Positions 24,056-32,819 of a stretch of DNA of 40,807 bases are shown here, piece after piece; positions within the stretch are counted from its first letter, which is position 1; the number at the start of each line of letters is the position of its first letter. This stretch comes from Myxococcota bacterium. Lineage in GTDB: Bacteria; Myxococcota_A; UBA796. The stretch is taken from positions 1-40,807 of the forward strand of contig JAQXDW010000086.1 of assembly GCA_029251165.1 (NCBI GenBank), read 5' to 3'. A program made the translations under genes and the position numbers. The notes under the pieces were generated by a model. The model worked only from the letters and a program-made list of their open reading frames with translations. It ran no database searches and had not been told where the DNA came from.

Positions 24056-26265
24056 GCACACGCAGCGCCTACTCCCGCCGTGGCTTCCTCATCGCCCTTG
24101 GCGCCAGCAGCGCCGGCCTGGGGCTTGGAATTCAGCGCGCCGCGCAGGCCCGCGAGGCCACGTCGGGCTCCCTCCAGCCCAACGTCTTCGTCAAGCTCGA
24201 TCCGAGCGGTGTGGTCACCATTACCTGCCATCGTGCCGAGATGGGGCAGGGAATCCGGGCCACTCTTCCCTGGATCATCGCCGCAGAGATGGGCGCTTCC
24301 TACGATGACGTTGTGATCAAGCAGGCCACCGGCGACAAGATCTACGGCAACCAGAACACCGACGGCTCGACCAGCATCCGCGCCCAGCTGCCGATGCTGC
24401 GTGAGGTCGGCGCGGTGGCACGCGAGATGCTGGCAGCGGCAGCGGCGGCTCGATGGAGGGTTCCGGCGGCGGGACTGGTCGTCGAGGAATCGTCGGTGAC
24501 CGATCCCACATCGGGCACCACGCTCTCGTTTGCAGCGCTGGCCAGCGAGGCCGCTGAGCAGACCATCCCTCGGCATCCGACCCTGCGCGCCAGGGCTGCT
24601 CACCTCGACAAGCCGCTGCCGTTCACCGATGTCCAGGCATACGTCGACGGCTCGGCGCAGTTTGGCGCGGATGTTCGCCTTCCTGGCCTTCGCTATGCGG
24701 TGGTCGCACGGCCGCCGGACGTCTATGGCTCGGTGGACGCCTTCGATGACACCGAGACCCGCAAGGTCCCGGGAGTGCTCGATGTGATCCGCCTGCCGGT
24801 GCTGAAGGGCGCGCCCCGGTTTCAGCCGCTGGGGGGCATCGCCGTGGTGGCCACCAACACCTGGGCGGCGATGCAGGGGCGCAAGGCCCTCTCGATCTCC
24901 TGGCTTTCGGGAGAAAATGCCGGCACCAGCAGCGCCGAAGACATGGCAAAGATGCATGCGCTGGTCGAGACCAAGGGGAAGGTCAAGCGCGCAGTTGGCA
25001 ACGTCGAGCGGGCGCTGGCAGAGTCCTCTGAGATCCTCTCGGCCACCTACGAGGTGCCCCACCTTGCCCACGCTCCCATGGAGCCTCCGGTCACCGTGGC
25101 CTGGGCACGAGAAGACCGCTGTGAGATCTGGGCACCCATCCAGGCGCCCCAGCAGGCACGCTCGCAGGTCGCAAAAATTCTGGGCCTCGAGACCAAGGAC
25201 GTCACGGTCAACCAGACGATGCTCGGCGGCGGCTTTGGCCGCAAGTCCAAGCCTGACTTCTGCAGCGAGGCGGCTTTTGTCTCTCACGCCGTGGGTGCAC
25301 CGGTTCTCCTGCAGTGGGATCGCACCGACGATCTTCGGCACGGCTACTTTCATGCGTCGTCAGTTCAGAACGTTGAAGCTGGGTTCGATGCCAGCGGAGC
25401 ACTGACAGCCTGGCGGCACCGGGTCGGCTCGCCGCCGATCATCTCCCTGTTTCTGCCCTTCGCCCACCGACTCAGCATCTTTGAGATGAGCCAGGGGCTG
25501 CTCGACCTCGCACTGGACGTGCCCAACGTCAGCATGGAGGCCCTGCCGTGCCCGCCACGGCTTCGCATCGGCTGGATGCGCTCGGTCTACAACATCAACC
25601 ATGGCTTTGCTGTTCAGAGCTTCATCGACGAGCTGGCCCACCACCAGGGGGTCTCGACTCCAGAGATGCTCAAGACCGTCCTCGGCCCGCCACGCATCCT
25701 CATGAGGAAAGAGACCGGTGCGGCCATCCCCAACTACGGGGTCTCGCAGAAAGAGCACCCGGTTGATGTCGGCCGCTGGCACACAGTGATCGATGATGTG
25801 CTCGAGCGCTCGGGCTATGGCCGCCACAGCAACCCTGACGTCGGCTACGGCTTCGCGGTTCATGCCAGCTTTATGAGCTATGTCGCCGCCGTGGTCGCTG
25901 TGGTCAAAGACAACCGAGGCCGGCCGAAGATCGATGAGGTCTGGCTGAGCGTTGATGCTGGCGAAATCATGAACCCAGACCGGGCATGCGCGCAGATGGA
26001 GGGCGCGGTCTTGTTTGGTATCTCTGTGGCTCTTCATGGTCAGATCACCTACGCCAACGGCGCGGTGCTCCAGAGCAACTACCACGACTATCGGGTCGCC
26101 CGAATGCCCGACGCACCGCGAGAGATCCACGTCACGTTTATCGACTCTGGTGCACTGCCTGGCGGCATCGGAGAGCCCGGCGTGCCGCCGATTGCGCCGG
26201 CGATTGCGAGCGGATGGTTTGCCCTGACCGGAGAGCGGGTGCGCACGCTGCCGATGATCACCTGA
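24052..26265 (+). CDS. Molybdopterin subunit of isoquinoline-1-oxidoreductase-type hydroxylase (IorB-like)
   Basis: A 737-aa catalytic subunit of the xanthine dehydrogenase/aldehyde oxidase family. The N-terminal SRRGFLIALG is a Tat export signal, so it works in the periplasm with bound cofactor. Conserved segments: HRAEMGQGIRATLPWI (about 60), DGSTSIR, TMLGGGFGRKSK (about 395), FAVQSFIDELA and the active-site loop GGIGEPGVPP, with catalytic Glu708. Known relatives hydroxylate isoquinoline or oxidise aldehydes using water; the substrate here is not deducible. It shares a 4-bp overlap with the 2Fe-2S gene and lies downstream of the tetraheme cytochrome. The three make a self-contained periplasmic oxidase module. 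No maturation gene follows. Confidence 0.94.
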   Translation: MSTRSAYSRRGFLIALGASSAGLGLGIQRAAQAREATSGSLQPNVFVKLDPSGVVTITCHRAEMGQGIRATLPWIIAAEMGASYDDVVIKQATGDKIYGNQNTDGSTSIRAQLPMLREVGAVAREMLAAAAAARWRVPAAGLVVEESSVTDPTSGTTLSFAALASEAAEQTIPRHPTLRARAAHLDKPLPFTDVQAYVDGSAQFGADVRLPGLRYAVVARPPDVYGSVDAFDDTETRKVPGVLDVIRLPVLKGAPRFQPLGGIAVVATNTWAAMQGRKALSISWLSGENAGTSSAEDMAKMHALVETKGKVKRAVGNVERALAESSEILSATYEVPHLAHAPMEPPVTVAWAREDRCEIWAPIQAPQQARSQVAKILGLETKDVTVNQTMLGGGFGRKSKPDFCSEAAFVSHAVGAPVLLQWDRTDDLRHGYFHASSVQNVEAGFDASGALTAWRHRVGSPPIISLFLPFAHRLSIFEMSQGLLDLALDVPNVSMEALPCPPRLRIGWMRSVYNINHGFAVQSFIDELAHHQGVSTPEMLKTVLGPPRILMRKETGAAIPNYGVSQKEHPVDVGRWHTVIDDVLERSGYGRHSNPDVGYGFAVHASFMSYVAAVVAVVKDNRGRPKIDEVWLSVDAGEIMNPDRACAQMEGAVLFGISVALHGQITYANGAVLQSNYHDYRVARMPDAPREIHVTFIDSGALPGGIGEPGVPPIAPAIASGWFALTGERVRTLPMIT

Positions 26266-26736
26266 GCGTGGCTGGTCCATCACGGCGATCCTCTCCTCTG
26301 TCGCTGCGGCCGATTGAGGTCAGCCAATGGCAAGCGGGCAGCATGCTCCAGTCTCACAGACACGGACTGTCGGTCCCGCCAGCATGCGAACCGCGCTGGA
26401 GCCTTTTTCACCCCAGGATGCTGCGCTTCTCTGGGCAGGAAGCGGGCGCGGAGCCCGGTCGGGCTGCTGGTGCCGTGATTCTGCCCGCTCTTGCTCTGCA
26501 CGGATGCCGATGGACGACTGTGATTCGCTAGCGCACAGCGGCGAGAAGTCTGCACTCTTTCGCACCGCAGAGCACTGCGACGACGAGCGGGGGAGAGGTC
26601 AGTATTTCGCCCTGGTCGAGGGGTACCGTCGTCTTTAGGGGCGGGATCCGCTCACGCGCATGCTGAGGGCTCTCGGCCCGAGTCTGTCGCAGCTGCTGGC
26701 GTCGAACGGTGGGGCTGAGGCCGCCCTGAGGTCTCG
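26266..26736. other. Convergent intergenic region, nothing specific seen
   Basis: Lies between the ends of the molybdenum operon and the leftward esterase. Short frames are of poor quality. GGCCGCC near 26726 weakly recalls the dispersed element seen at 28929, 35380 and 36949, but not strongly enough to call a copy. Confidence 0.4.
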
Positions 26737-27399
26737 CTACCTGGGCAGCATCTCGGTGAGCCAGTCCCGAATGCACTCGACCTCGTCCATGCACAGCTCA
26801 TGGGCCATGGGGAAGGAGTACCACTCCGCGGGGCGGCCAGCGCGGGACACGGTCTCGAAGGCCAGCCGACCCCGGTCGACGGACACGACGTGGTCTGAGG
26901 TGCCGTGGCAGCACATCGTTGGCGTCATGGCGTTTGCCGGACTCGACTCGTTCTCGACGGTGTCGGGGAGCACCAGGTAGCCGCTGAGGACCAGGATCCC
27001 AGCAAGAGTCTGCGGGTAGCGGAGCCCCACGTGCAGCGCCATCGCAGCCCCCTGGCTGAAGCCGGCAAGGACAATGCGTTCCGGCGGGTGCCCCCGGGCG
27101 ATCTCACGATCAATCAGTGCTTGGATGTGCTCGGCGGACGCGCGGATGTGCTGCGCGTTCTCGCGTCCGGGGACCGCATCCCAGGTGAGGATGTCATACC
27201 AGGCGCGCATCACGGCGCCGTTGTTGATCGTCACCGGCATCGTCGGCGCGTGAGGAAAGACGAACCGAACGTCCGGCAGCCCGAGCTGCGGAACGATGGG
27301 CTCGAAGTCGTGCCCGTCGGCACCCAGACCGTGAAGCCACAGGACCGTTCCACGGCAGGGAGAGGAGGGACCAGCTTCGATGCAGGGGAGTGCGGACAT
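26737..27399 (-). CDS. Carboxylesterase/phospholipase-type alpha/beta hydrolase
   Basis: A 220-aa cytoplasmic serine hydrolase of the carboxylesterase-2 (EstB/acyl-protein-thioesterase-like) family. The family's opening motif VLWLHGLGADGHDF supplies the oxyanion hole (residues 19-32). The catalytic triad is Ser115 in GFSQG, Asp169 in HGTSDHVV and His200 in FPMAHELC. APTMPVTINNG (51-61) and MRAWYDI are also typical of the family. Short-chain esters or lysophospholipids are the usual substrates. No signal peptide. Start ATG at 27399 has a weak ribosome site. Single gene, convergent with the molybdenum operon. Confidence 0.93.
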   Translation of the reverse strand: MSALPCIEAGPSSPCRGTVLWLHGLGADGHDFEPIVPQLGLPDVRFVFPHAPTMPVTINNGAVMRAWYDILTWDAVPGRENAQHIRASAEHIQALIDREIARGHPPERIVLAGFSQGAAMALHVGLRYPQTLAGILVLSGYLVLPDTVENESSPANAMTPTMCCHGTSDHVVSVDRGRLAFETVSRAGRPAEWYSFPMAHELCMDEVECIRDWLTEMLPR

Positions 27400-28042
27400 C
27401 CGACAGGGTAGCCCGTGCTGGTGCTGGATGATTGATCTTCAGTCCGGCTGGGTCTGATTCTGTTCTCTCTGAAGGTGTTGCCCGCTGAGGTGGACTCCCC
27501 GGTGCTCGTGTGGCTGTGCCCCCACGGCTCCAGGCTCTCGATCGACCGGCTGGGGAAAGGCTTGGAGGGTGGCCCCGCTCGTTGTGATGCTGTCGACCTC
27601 CAGTCGCGCTGACGCCGTGCCGCACAGAGGGACAAGAGCATCCACCACAGAGCCCACCAGCACCGACACGCCCCAATGGGCTCACACGCGGCGTATGCGA
27701 GCGCGACATGCTCCGCTGTCGCGTGTCATTCGATCACACGAGGGGCTGCTGCGGCGCACCACCAGGCAGCAGGGGATTCCGCCAAGTCGCAGACCGGCCT
27801 CATCCACCGTCCGTCCAGCAAGGGTGCAGCCCTGCTTACCTGGCACACCGGGCATCGCGCACACAGCCACGACCGAGGTGGAGCGGTTTGCCTTCGAGTG
27901 AGGCGACAGGCAGGCGATGTCTCTGTTGAGGGAGCACCGCCCGGTCGAGGAGGCCAGGGAAGGCGGTGCTGGAAGAGGTCGGACGCTCCGGTCCGCGAAC
28001 AGGGACATCAAAGAGACGACCTCTAAAGGTCGTCTGGTGTGC
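27400..28042. other. Intergenic, holds only a hairpin
   Basis: No supported gene in 640 bp. The only clear element is the hairpin at 28014-28035, just beyond the stop of the leftward membrane gene. Several open frames on both strands overlap here but look non-coding. Confidence 0.45.
28014..28035 (-). terminator. Hairpin terminator after the small membrane gene
   Basis: AGACGACCT and AGGTCGTCT form a perfect 9-bp stem with a 4-nt loop. On the reverse strand it begins seven bases after the TGA of the gene at 28043 and is followed by CTTTG, a weak U-tract. Position and stem make it a likely terminator for that gene. Confidence 0.7.
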
Positions 28043-28348
28043 TCAGACAAACACTCCGAGCCCATAGAGCACCCGAGACGCCCCAACGGCACAGAGGATC
28101 ACGATCAGCCCGAGGCGCTTGGCCTTGTGCTGGGGCGCGTACGGTGAAAGAGCGTCCTTTAGAGCAAACAATGCGACAGCAATCGCCACGCTGCCGAAGC
28201 CGGTGGCCCCCCAGTCTCGAAAGAACGTGACCTCTCCATTGGCTGACTGCTGAGACGTTATCTGTACGAGAAGCGATGCTGCGATAAGCCCTACTGCGAA
28301 CTTCAGCGTTGAATTCAGCATAGGCGTCTGGATCTCATCATCGTCCAT
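28043..28348 (-). CDS. Small three-helix membrane protein
   Basis: A 101-aa membrane protein of no recognised family. The N-terminus is acidic and cytoplasmic-looking (MDDDEIQTPMLNS). Three hydrophobic segments follow: about residues 16-32 (LKFAVGLIAASLLVQI), 49-65 (GFGSVAIAVALFALKD) and 79-100 (RLGLIVILCAVGASRVLYG). ATG at 28348 has GGAG six bases upstream. A longer frame would start upstream and read through two copies of a 15-bp tandem repeat, which is more likely promoter DNA. A hairpin terminator follows the stop directly, so the gene is monocistronic. Confidence 0.7.
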   Translation of the reverse strand: MDDDEIQTPMLNSTLKFAVGLIAASLLVQITSQQSANGEVTFFRDWGATGFGSVAIAVALFALKDALSPYAPQHKAKRLGLIVILCAVGASRVLYGLGVFV

Positions 28349-28368
28349 TTGGCACTCCAACTCGATGT

Positions 28369-28398
28369 TTTTGTTACCGACAATTTTGTTGCCGACAA
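28369..28398. promoter_or_regulatory. 15-bp tandem repeat upstream of the small membrane gene
   Basis: TTTTGTTACCGACAA (28369-28383) is followed directly by TTTTGTTGCCGACAA (28384-28398), differing at one base. It lies 21-50 bp upstream of the leftward ATG at 28348, where a regulator or promoter would act. A role as operator is inferred from position. Confidence 0.5.
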
Positions 28399-28928
28399 GA
28401 GAACGGAAAGTCAAACGACATCGTCTCAGACGTTCACGGAGTCTGTTGTGCGCCGTGGCTGCTCAGGTCCATCGGGCCTGTGCTCGTGACTGTGATGACT
28501 CTCAACACAGCCTATCACCAAGCATCGTCTGACGGAGACAGACGGTTGAGGCGGTCTGGTCGAGCTCCTTGGTGTTCCCATCGCTTGCGTCCTGCTCCTG
28601 TGTGCGAGGTGCCTGTCGAGCCGGCGAAAGCAGCCATGAATATGAGCTCTTCTCCGTAGACGACGCCCCCTCGGGCCGACATCTTGGCGGATGTCGATGC
28701 CACACAGGCTGGCCATGTCTCATGGCTGATCATGTCGATCGCAAGGCGTCCTGGCTCTACTGAAGAACGGTCACCGCGCTGATCACGCTTCGGCATGTCT
28801 TCGGCAGCGAAGTCGTCGGGTTGTCGATCACAGGGGGCACGGTCTGTGGGGCAGAGCCTTCGTGTTTCATCGCCACCGTAGCTTCTCGGTAAGAGAGAAA
28901 CCGACGAGGAGGGTGAGGGGCGCTGGGG

Positions 28929-28980
28929 CCACCGCTGCAGTCTCGGGGCAGCAAAGAAGGCCGCCTGAATTTTCGGTCAG
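28929..28980. repeat. Dispersed intergenic element, copy A
   Basis: One of three related elements (others at 35379-35436 and 36949-37000). It shares the order CCGCTGC(A/T)G, a G-rich block, CAAAGA-like bases, GGCC(G/T)CC-TGA and a terminal GGTCAG. Its core CAAAGAAGGCCGCCTGAAT differs from copy B at one base in 19. No gene ends convincingly here. Confidence 0.6.
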
Positions 28981-29223
28981 CGGTGGCAGCACAGCATGCG
29001 ATGAGAGAGCCGATTGATTCGCTTGAGTTGCATCGTCGTCGGACTCAGCATCTTCGCTGGCATCTGGTCTGGATTCCGCTGAACCACATGAGCCGAGAGG
29101 CACCTCAGCAGGCGGCCGCACAGGCTGTGGCTGTCGCGATCAGTGACGGCTGGACCGGGAAGAGCCGGCGATGGTGGGGGCGCACAAGCAGCGCGCTGTG
29201 GATCGGCAGTGTACACTTGGCCA

Positions 29224-30096
29224 ATGCGGAACCTTCCCTGCCTCCTGCTGGCTGCTTGCACCGTCGCTGGGCCGACCAGCGACGAACCCCTGCCGCGTGA
29301 TCAGTGGCCGGATCTGCTCGACGACACAGGAGACACCGACGGCGAAGGCCACGACACTGGTGGTGGCCAGAAGACGGGAAGCGACTCAGGTGACAATGAA
29401 GAGGAGGGCGGTGACTCGGGAAGCGGCGACACGAATGCGCCGCCGAAGGGCTCGGGTGGCTCGGGTGGACCTTCGGGAACGGGCACCGCCACAACTGGCG
29501 CTGTGGACTATGGCTACCACGTGCCCTCCTGCGTGGAGAGCGCCGTACCGGTGCCGGTGGTGTTTACACAGCACGGCGCTGGTGGAACGGGCGCTGGCAT
29601 GGTCGCGCAGTGGACTACGCTGGCCAACACAGAGTGCTTCATCGTCATCGGTCAGGACTCTCAGAGCGGCAACGGCTGGAATTTTGGCAGCGACGTCGAG
29701 GGAGTGTCCGCGCTCATCGACGAGGTCGACACACTCTGGAACATCGACACCGAGCGGCGTGTCCTCCACGGCTACTCTGCCGGAGCCCACTGGAGCTACG
29801 TCATCGGTCTGGCCAACAGCGACACCTTTGGCGGCTTGATCGTCTACGCCGGAGCGATGTCCTATGCAGAGAGCTACGGTGTCTGGCCAAGCGGAACCCA
29901 GGGGGTCATCCCGGTGGCCATCGGTCATGGCACCAACGACACCACAGTGTCCTACGCCTTTGCCGAGCAAGCTGCGGCCGCGCTCTCTGCATCGGGCTGG
30001 CCGGTCGAGCTGTGGACCGTCCCAGGAGGCAGCCACGCCTATGACCCTGCTCATCAGGCTGCGGCGTGGACCTTTGTGATGGATACCCTCGACTAA
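29224..30096 (+). CDS. Lipoprotein alpha/beta hydrolase, polyester-depolymerase-like
   Basis: A 290-aa exported lipoprotein (lipobox LLAAC, Cys12). Residues about 20-95 are an acidic Asp/Gly/Ser linker (GDTDGEGHDTGGGQKTG and similar). The catalytic domain, residues 96-290, follows the PHB-depolymerase/feruloyl-esterase LpqC-like pattern: oxyanion segment FTQHGAGGTGAG, Ser185 in HGYSAGAHW, Asp239 in HGTNDTTV and His271 in VPGGSHAYD. Likely hydrolyses extracellular polyesters or plant-type esters. Substrate cannot be defined from sequence. Start ATG at 29224; the frame stays open upstream without a ribosome site. It lies 194 bp before the next rightward lipoprotein, probably in its own transcript. 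Confidence 0.88.
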   Translation: MRNLPCLLLAACTVAGPTSDEPLPRDQWPDLLDDTGDTDGEGHDTGGGQKTGSDSGDNEEEGGDSGSGDTNAPPKGSGGSGGPSGTGTATTGAVDYGYHVPSCVESAVPVPVVFTQHGAGGTGAGMVAQWTTLANTECFIVIGQDSQSGNGWNFGSDVEGVSALIDEVDTLWNIDTERRVLHGYSAGAHWSYVIGLANSDTFGGLIVYAGAMSYAESYGVWPSGTQGVIPVAIGHGTNDTTVSYAFAEQAAAALSASGWPVELWTVPGGSHAYDPAHQAAAWTFVMDTLD

Positions 30097-30235
30097 CGCT
30101 GGAGGCTTGCCCTGGACCTTGAGGCCAGACTGGAGGGCGGAGCGTCCTGTTTCGGCGTGCTGAGCGTTCTGCAGCCCCTACGAGCCACAACAATCTTTGG
30201 CTCGGTGCCAATATTTTTCTCTGCTCGTTTTTTCT

Positions 30236-30253
30236 CAGGGTATACAAACCCTG
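30236..30253. promoter_or_regulatory. Palindrome around a TATACA -10-like box
   Basis: CAGGGT-ATACAA-ACCCTG is a perfect 6-bp inverted repeat with a 6-nt centre that contains TATACA, 37 bp upstream of the lipoprotein start at 30290. Upstream bases 30205-30235 are T-rich. It could be an operator overlapping the promoter. Confidence 0.45.
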
Positions 30254-30289
30254 TGCACAATGTGTTCAAGAAATATGCGAGGCCAAGTC

Positions 30290-30925
30290 ATGAACCCCAA
30301 GTCTGTTCTTCTCACTCTCTTTCTCTTTGGCTGTTCCCCTATTGTTGTAGAGGGAGAGTCGCTCTACGACGAGACTGCCGCTGGGGATGACGTCGTTGCT
30401 GGAGACAAGGGCGGAGCGGCACCGTGGGATTCAGGTACGGGAGACCTCTCGGACGAGTCCGAGCCCGAGCCCGAGCTCACCATGCAGTCTGGCGACTGGG
30501 TTGCGACCGACGCCGACATGGTTGACGACCCGTGTGACTTCAACGGCTTTCTGCAGAACAACTGGGGCATCAGCATCGCATCGCTGCTGCCTTCGGACTT
30601 CGAGGTGGAGGGCGAGGAAGGCACCTTCGAGATCGAGGCTCAGTCGTACGGTGCGCGAGCGCCAATCGAGTGCGTGATCGATGGAGACGAGTTCACCTGC
30701 GAAACCCAGACGGTCTATCCGCTGTACTACGACCTTGGCGACTACGGCTGGGTCTACGAGATCGACTTCTCTGGCACGGCGGTCGATGACTCTACTCTCG
30801 AAGGACGCGCGGTCGTGGCGTACACGGATGTCGACCAGTACACCGCTGGGGCGTTCGACTACTACGGCGTGGACGCGGCTTCCTGCTCGCAGACCTTCTC
30901 GCTGACCCTCGAGCTGGATCGCTGA
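30290..30925 (+). CDS. Lipoprotein, four-cysteine family, paralogue of the gene at 4693
   Basis: A 211-aa exported lipoprotein (signal MNPKSVLLTLFLFGC, Cys15). After an acidic linker ending in repeated Glu-Pro (ESEPEPEL), residues about 75-211 form the same globular domain as the lipoprotein at 4693: shared blocks FEIEAQ-YGAR-PI-CV, GD-F-CETQ, a Y-x(1)-IDF strand and the C-terminal L-LELD-type strand, with four cysteines aligned (DPCDF, IECVI, FTCETQ, AASCSQ). Two disulfides are likely; function unknown. ATG at 30290 was chosen because it begins a proper signal peptide; in-frame starts upstream do not. A palindrome overlaps its probable promoter. Confidence 0.85.
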   Translation: MNPKSVLLTLFLFGCSPIVVEGESLYDETAAGDDVVAGDKGGAAPWDSGTGDLSDESEPEPELTMQSGDWVATDADMVDDPCDFNGFLQNNWGISIASLLPSDFEVEGEEGTFEIEAQSYGARAPIECVIDGDEFTCETQTVYPLYYDLGDYGWVYEIDFSGTAVDDSTLEGRAVVAYTDVDQYTAGAFDYYGVDAASCSQTFSLTLELDR

Positions 30926-30931
30926 GCCTCG

Positions 30932-30957
30932 CCCCCGTGCTGCCTCCACCTCGGGGG
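30932..30957 (+). terminator. Possible hairpin terminator
   Basis: CCCCCG (30932-30937) pairs with CGGGGG (30952-30957) around a 14-nt loop, seven bases after the lipoprotein stop. No T-run follows, so termination is a guess based on position. Confidence 0.35.
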
Positions 30958-31436
30958 TCACCTGCGACAGCAGCGCCGAGATGTCCGGCCACAAAGGCGG
31001 GACGCTGGGGCGCTGGCCCTGGTGGGCCCGACCCTGGCGAGCTCTCGCCCACTGCACCGCTCACCAGCTGCGGCTATGTGCGGAGCGCTCTCAGTTGAGT
31101 GGCGCTCAGCGGTCAACATCACGATGCACAGCTCCCGCAGGAGTCGCACACTGGAGACCAGGTGCCGCGCCCACTGCGCCGTCTCCTCCAGTCCACTCCG
31201 TCTCCTTCAGTAGTCGAGCGCGCTCTCCGCAAGCATCGTTGATGCGCAGGAGCAGCGGTCGCCTCAGCCACCGTCAGTGTTCACTGTGCGCTCCGATTCG
31301 CTCGCCAACACCGCTGTCCGGTTCTCAGCCCGTCCTTGGGCTCAAGCACGAACCCCAGCGTCTTCACCGCTTCACCGACCTCTCCACCACTGCAGGCATC
31401 AGTCCCACCAGGTCGGTCGCATGCCGGCGGTGCGCG

Positions 31437-31733
31437 TCATGGCTGGGGATGTCGGCTCGCTTGGAGAGGGGGGATTCCCGCATCCGACCGCAGCCAATCC
31501 AGGGTCTCCTCCAGCAGCCCCAGCTCCCGAATCCGGTCACGGCGTTCTACATGCAAGAGCGCCCCGCAGCTGGGGCTCCAGGTGAATTGAGGCTCGCCGC
31601 TTAAGCGACGTTGTTGCTCCTCATGCCTGCTGACCTGGGCGGCCCGCTTCGCCGCGTCAACCCCACGGCCACATCCGGCACAGATCAGAGCGGCCGGATT
31701 GAGCGCCTGGTGACCTCCGCAGAAAACCCACAA
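31437..31733 (-). pseudogene. Zinc-ribbon-like reading frame, probable gene remnant
   Basis: A 98-codon frame that reads like real protein: WVFCGGHQALNPAALICAGC is a C-x2-H-x9-C-x2-C zinc-ribbon pattern, followed by a basic helix (RGVDAAKRAAQVSRHEEQQ). The frame stays open about 15 codons further upstream (DRLSPLVTDFTEGL) but has no ATG or GTG, only TTG, and the protein-like sequence then seems to continue in another frame near 31757-31830 (SSGEAPKSIEQICTQE). This fits a frameshifted remnant, but a genuine short gene starting at TTG cannot be excluded. Confidence 0.35.
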
Positions 31734-32052
31734 GAGTCCTTCGGTGAAGTCTGTGACTAATGGCGAGAGCCGGTCTTGATGGGACGACTAAATCTAACTT
31801 CTTGAGTGCATATCTGCTCGATGGATTTGGGGGCTTCACCGGAAGAGTAGGCCAGGGGAGTGAGGCGGAGACTGCTGAGCCGCATCCCTGAGGTTGCCAC
31901 CCTCAGCGTTGCCAAGCCCCATGGGGCTCGCTGCGTCACGGCAGGCGCACAGGTCGGCGCAGCGCTGGGGCGAGGTGACCGTCAGCCTGCCGCGTGGTCA
32001 CTGCTTGTCCCCAGTGACATCGCTCTGGCGTCGGTGCAGGGCAGAGGTGGAC

Positions 32053-32694
32053 TCAGCGCCGGAGGGTCACTCCGAGGCCATAGCCGTCGAGCGCTGGAAC
32101 AGGATGCAGGATCAGCGAGCTGGTGTGCTCCCTCTTGATCGTCTTCATCGCCCGGTTGGTGGTGATGACCTGGAAGATGCTCCCGCCGAAGAACATCGCC
32201 ACGCCGCCGCTAACCATGGGACCCACATCCAGCGCCGCGCCGGCGACTGCAGTCCCGAGTCCAGAGACTGCGATCCACCCCGGCAGCGAGCTGACCTCCT
32301 CGCCGTGCTTGCGCAGGGCAGCGCTGCCGAGCATGGCACCGGAGAGCGTAATGGGCACTGCCACGGCTGTGACGGCGGCACCGGCCACCATCATGATCAG
32401 GCCAGCCTCAAAGAACCTGGCGTCGTCGAAGAGCAGCGGAATGATCCCGACCACCATCGTCACCGCACCGACCGCTACTCCCCCCACACCGACCACCCCG
32501 GTGCTCAGCCCCACCCCAAACAGGGTGTTGGAGAAGGCGACCGACTGCTGCAGCGACTCCAGCTCGGCCTCGGTGCGCACCGACAGCGCGATGGGCTGGA
32601 TGGATGCCGGCTGATAGTCGGTCTCGAGGTGGTAGGGCATCGGTTCACCGAACGAGCTGCCCATGATCGAACTCAAAACAAGCGCCTTGGACAT
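32053..32694 (-). CDS. Multi-helix membrane protein, unknown function
   Basis: A 213-aa protein with an N-terminal 60-residue polar part (SMPYHLETDYQPAS-like) and four to five glycine-rich membrane segments: GVVGVGGVAVGAVTMVVGII, GLIMMVAGAAVTAVAVPIT, IAVSGLGTAVAGAAL and GGVAMFFGGSIFQVI. The C-terminus (AMKTIKREH onward) is soluble. I do not recognise a family. The start ATG at 32694 has GAGG at good spacing (GAGGTAAACATG); the ATG-less longer frame is less likely. It is divergent from the cytochrome lipoprotein at 32910. Confidence 0.75.
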   Translation of the reverse strand: MSKALVLSSIMGSSFGEPMPYHLETDYQPASIQPIALSVRTEAELESLQQSVAFSNTLFGVGLSTGVVGVGGVAVGAVTMVVGIIPLLFDDARFFEAGLIMMVAGAAVTAVAVPITLSGAMLGSAALRKHGEEVSSLPGWIAVSGLGTAVAGAALDVGPMVSGGVAMFFGGSIFQVITTNRAMKTIKREHTSSLILHPVPALDGYGLGVTLRR

Positions 32695-32819
32695 GTTTAC
32701 CTCTTCGTGGAACACCACTGCTCAAGCGTAGCACTTGTTTCATCATGCGGAACTGGTGGAACGCTCCGGTGAGGAAAAGCCCTGCGATGTTGAGCGGGTC
32801 GGGCTGTCGGAAGACTTCT

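Larger units (their letters stand above)
28349..29223. other. Intergenic, one dispersed repeat copy and a promoter repeat
   Basis: This 875-bp stretch holds the 15-bp tandem repeat at 28369-28398 and one copy of the dispersed element at 28929-28980. The remaining frames on both strands (e.g. 28983-29300 forward and 28977-29261 reverse) have no ribosome sites and compete with each other; none is supported. Confidence 0.45.
30926..32052. other. Long intergenic region with hairpin and a decayed frame
   Basis: 1.1 kb without a complete gene. It holds a GC hairpin just after the lipoprotein stop (CCCCCG at 30932-30937 with CGGGGG at 30952-30957) and a leftward zinc-ribbon-like reading frame at 31437-31733 that looks like a gene remnant. 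Fragments of further leftward frames toward 30960 may belong to the same decayed gene. Confidence 0.4.

Noticed and set aside
24004..25353. Leftward 449-codon frame
   Set aside because: Lies opposite the molybdenum subunit gene, which has Tat signal and conserved motifs; shadow frame.
26690..26736. Possible fourth copy of the dispersed element beside the esterase stop
   Set aside because: Shares only GCTGCTGG and GGCCGCCCTGA; the core and GTCAG end are missing.
28983..29300. Rightward frame with HLRWHLVWIPLNHMS, faintly recalling IS200-type transposases
   Set aside because: The similarity is a short stretch only, there is no His-hydrophobic-His motif, no catalytic tyrosine could be placed and no element ends were seen.
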